A stretch of DNA of 6,919 bases from Rhodocyclaceae bacterium (GTDB lineage: Bacteria; Pseudomonadota; Gammaproteobacteria; Burkholderiales; Rhodocyclaceae): the NCBI GenBank assembly GCA_030682595.1, contig JAUXNZ010000060.1, forward strand, positions 1-6,919, given 5' to 3'. A model generated the notes under the pieces. It saw only the letters and a program-made list of their open reading frames with translations, did no database searches and was not told the origin of the DNA. Position numbers and translations under genes: made by a program. Positions 5,423 through 6,919 of the stretch are shown piece after piece (the stretch's first letter is position 1; every line of letters begins with the position of its first letter).

Positions 5423-6919
5423 GTGCGCCTGATCAAGCTCAAAGTCGCCGGCTTCAAGTCATTTGTCGAGCCGACCGTCGTATTGTTTCCCGACCAGCTC
5501 GCGGGCGTGGTCGGCCCCAACGGTTGCGGCAAGTCGAACATCATCGACGCCGTGCGCTGGGTGCTGGGCGAATCAAAGGCTTCCGAGTTGCGCGGCGAAT
5601 CGATCCAGGACGTGATCTTCAAGGGCTCGGGTGGTCGCAAGGAAGTGGGGCGCGCCAGCGTCGAACTCCACTTTGACAACGCCCAGGGCCGTGCCGCCGG
5701 ACAGTGGAGCCAGTACGCCGAGATCGTCGTCAAGCGCATCCTCGACCGCGAGGGCAATTCCAGCTACTACATCAACAACCTGCACGTCCGTCGGCGCGAC
5801 GTGATCGACCTGTTCCTCGGCACCGGCCTGGGGCCGCGCGCCTACGCGATCATCGGCCAGGGCATGATTTCGCGCATCGTTGAGGCCAAGCCGGACGAAC
5901 TGCGCTTCTTCCTCGAAGAGGCGGCCGGTGTCACCAAATACAAGGAACGGCGCAAGGAAACCGAGGGTCGCCTCGAAGATGCCGGCGAAAACCTGGCGCG
6001 CGTCGACGACATTCGCGGCGAACTTGGCAATCAGGTTACCCGGCTGGAAGGTCAGGCCGCGGTGGCGCGGGAATACCGCGACCTGCAGTTCCAGCTGAAC
6101 CGCCGTCAGAGCCTGCTCTGGTACAAGAAGCGCAAGGATGCCGAGGCTGAAACGGTGAAGCTCGAGCGACAGGTTGCCGAGGCGATCAACCGTGTCGAGG
6201 CCGAAACCGCTGCCTTGCGCGCCACCGAGGCGCGTGTCGAGCAGGCACGCGAGGCGCACTTCACCGCCTCCGACGCCCTGCACGCCGCCCAGGCCGAGAT
6301 GTATGCGGCGAATGCCGAGGTGAAGCGGCTGGAAGCCGAGATTACCCATCTGCGCGATGCGCGGCTGCGGCTTGAAGCTCGACTGGCGCAACTGGATGCG
6401 CAGGAGCAGCACTGGTCGGGCGAGATGCGACGCGTCGAGGAAGAGGATTTCCGCTGGCGTTCATTGCTCGAAAACTCCCGCGAACGCGCCGCCACGGCCG
6501 CGGCCCGCCATGAAGAAGCCGCGCTGCGCCTGCCCGAAGCCGAAGCGGCCGTCCGCGCGGCGGAAGCCGAGGCTGGCGACGCCCGCAAGGCGCAAAATGC
6601 GGCCGAACAGGGCCTGCGCCTGGCGGAAGCCGATCGCGGCCATGCCGTGCGGGCGTTGGATAATCTGGGTCAGCGCCGGCAACGCATGGATGCCGAGCGT
6701 GCCGGTCTGGCTGCGCCCGACCCCGTGCTGCTGGCGACCGCGCAGGAGGGGGCAGCACAGGCCGAAATTGCGCTCGACATGGCGCAGGAAGGCCTTGCCG
6801 CCCTGCAACTCAGGCAACCGACGCTGGAAGCGGCATTGCGCAGCGCCCGCGAGGCCATGCAGGCCGCCCACCGCGAAGTCACGACGGCGCGCGCGCGTCA
6901 CGATGCCCTGGCCCAGTTG
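5423..6919 (+). CDS. smc: Chromosome segregation protein SMC, N-terminal part (cut by window edge)
   Basis: The SMC ATPase forms the core of bacterial condensin, with ScpA and ScpB, organising and segregating the chromosome. Visible here are 499 codons with no stop. The start GTG gives VRLIKLKVAGFKSFVEPT, the usual SMC N-terminus. Walker A is GPNGCGKS at 31-38 with catalytic Lys37; Arg57 in LRGE lies at the position of the DNA-sensing arginine of B. subtilis SMC; the DLFLGTGLGP segment begins at 129 and the Q-loop glutamine is Gln146 in IIGQGMISR; LEEAAG at 164-169 leads into the coiled coil. From about 172 to 499 the protein is heptad-like, rich in Ala, Glu, Arg and Gln, with a proline break (APDP) near 431-434. 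The hinge, second arm, signature motif and Walker B must lie beyond the window. No Shine-Dalgarno sequence precedes the GTG, and no better start is in frame. A full-length protein of about 1,150-1,200 residues is expected. Confidence 0.95.
   Translation, partial: MRLIKLKVAGFKSFVEPTVVLFPDQLAGVVGPNGCGKSNIIDAVRWVLGESKASELRGESIQDVIFKGSGGRKEVGRASVELHFDNAQGRAAGQWSQYAEIVVKRILDREGNSSYYINNLHVRRRDVIDLFLGTGLGPRAYAIIGQGMISRIVEAKPDELRFFLEEAAGVTKYKERRKETEGRLEDAGENLARVDDIRGELGNQVTRLEGQAAVAREYRDLQFQLNRRQSLLWYKKRKDAEAETVKLERQVAEAINRVEAETAALRATEARVEQAREAHFTASDALHAAQAEMYAANAEVKRLEAEITHLRDARLRLEARLAQLDAQEQHWSGEMRRVEEEDFRWRSLLENSRERAATAAARHEEAALRLPEAEAAVRAAEAEAGDARKAQNAAEQGLRLAEADRGHAVRALDNLGQRRQRMDAERAGLAAPDPVLLATAQEGAAQAEIALDMAQEGLAALQLRQPTLEAALRSAREAMQAAHREVTTARARHDALAQL

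Noticed and set aside
5573..6901. Several minus-strand open frames opposite smc
   Set aside because: The plus strand encodes an uninterrupted SMC with Walker A, Arg57, Q-loop and coiled coil; the antisense frames show only biased composition.

Overview
The window looks like a piece of a GC-rich betaproteobacterial chromosome, plausibly from the Rhodocyclales. That placement is an inference from protein style (a close FadD homologue, an extended acyl-CoA dehydrogenase, a long Ala/Arg/Glu-rich SMC) and from base composition; no rRNA or marker gene confirms it. I see no mobile element, CRISPR array, tRNA or insertion sequence, and the genes are essentially housekeeping and catabolic.

Layout: positions 1-198 are a leader or intergenic stretch with no convincing gene. 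Three plus-strand genes follow, closely spaced (27 and 36 bp gaps): an exported chalcone-isomerase-fold protein (199-774), long-chain fatty acyl-CoA ligase fadD (802-2457) and a 597-residue acyl-CoA dehydrogenase (2494-4287). They look like one operon ending at a hairpin at 4300-4335. Convergent to it on the minus strand is azlCD (5340 down to 4334), a two-subunit branched-chain amino acid exporter whose genes overlap by 4 bp (ATGA). Divergent from azlC, across an 82-bp gap with a consensus TATAAT, is smc (5423 to the window end), the chromosome condensation ATPase, cut off by the window edge at residue 499 in its first coiled-coil arm.

How the genes work together: FadD activates fatty acids to acyl-CoA and the dehydrogenase makes the 2-enoyl-CoA, the first two steps of beta-oxidation. 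The exported CHI-fold protein is the least understood member. Because plant proteins of this fold bind fatty acids, it may handle a fatty acid or related ligand in the periplasm. azlCD and smc are functionally unrelated neighbours.

The points most worth a second look are the CHI-fold/fadD/dehydrogenase linkage and the compact azlC-smc divergent region. In the latter, smc has no Shine-Dalgarno sequence; its start is preceded by an anti-SD-like CCTCCT, which on the other strand is a perfect SD for an ATG that is out of frame with azlC. No clearly new system is visible.
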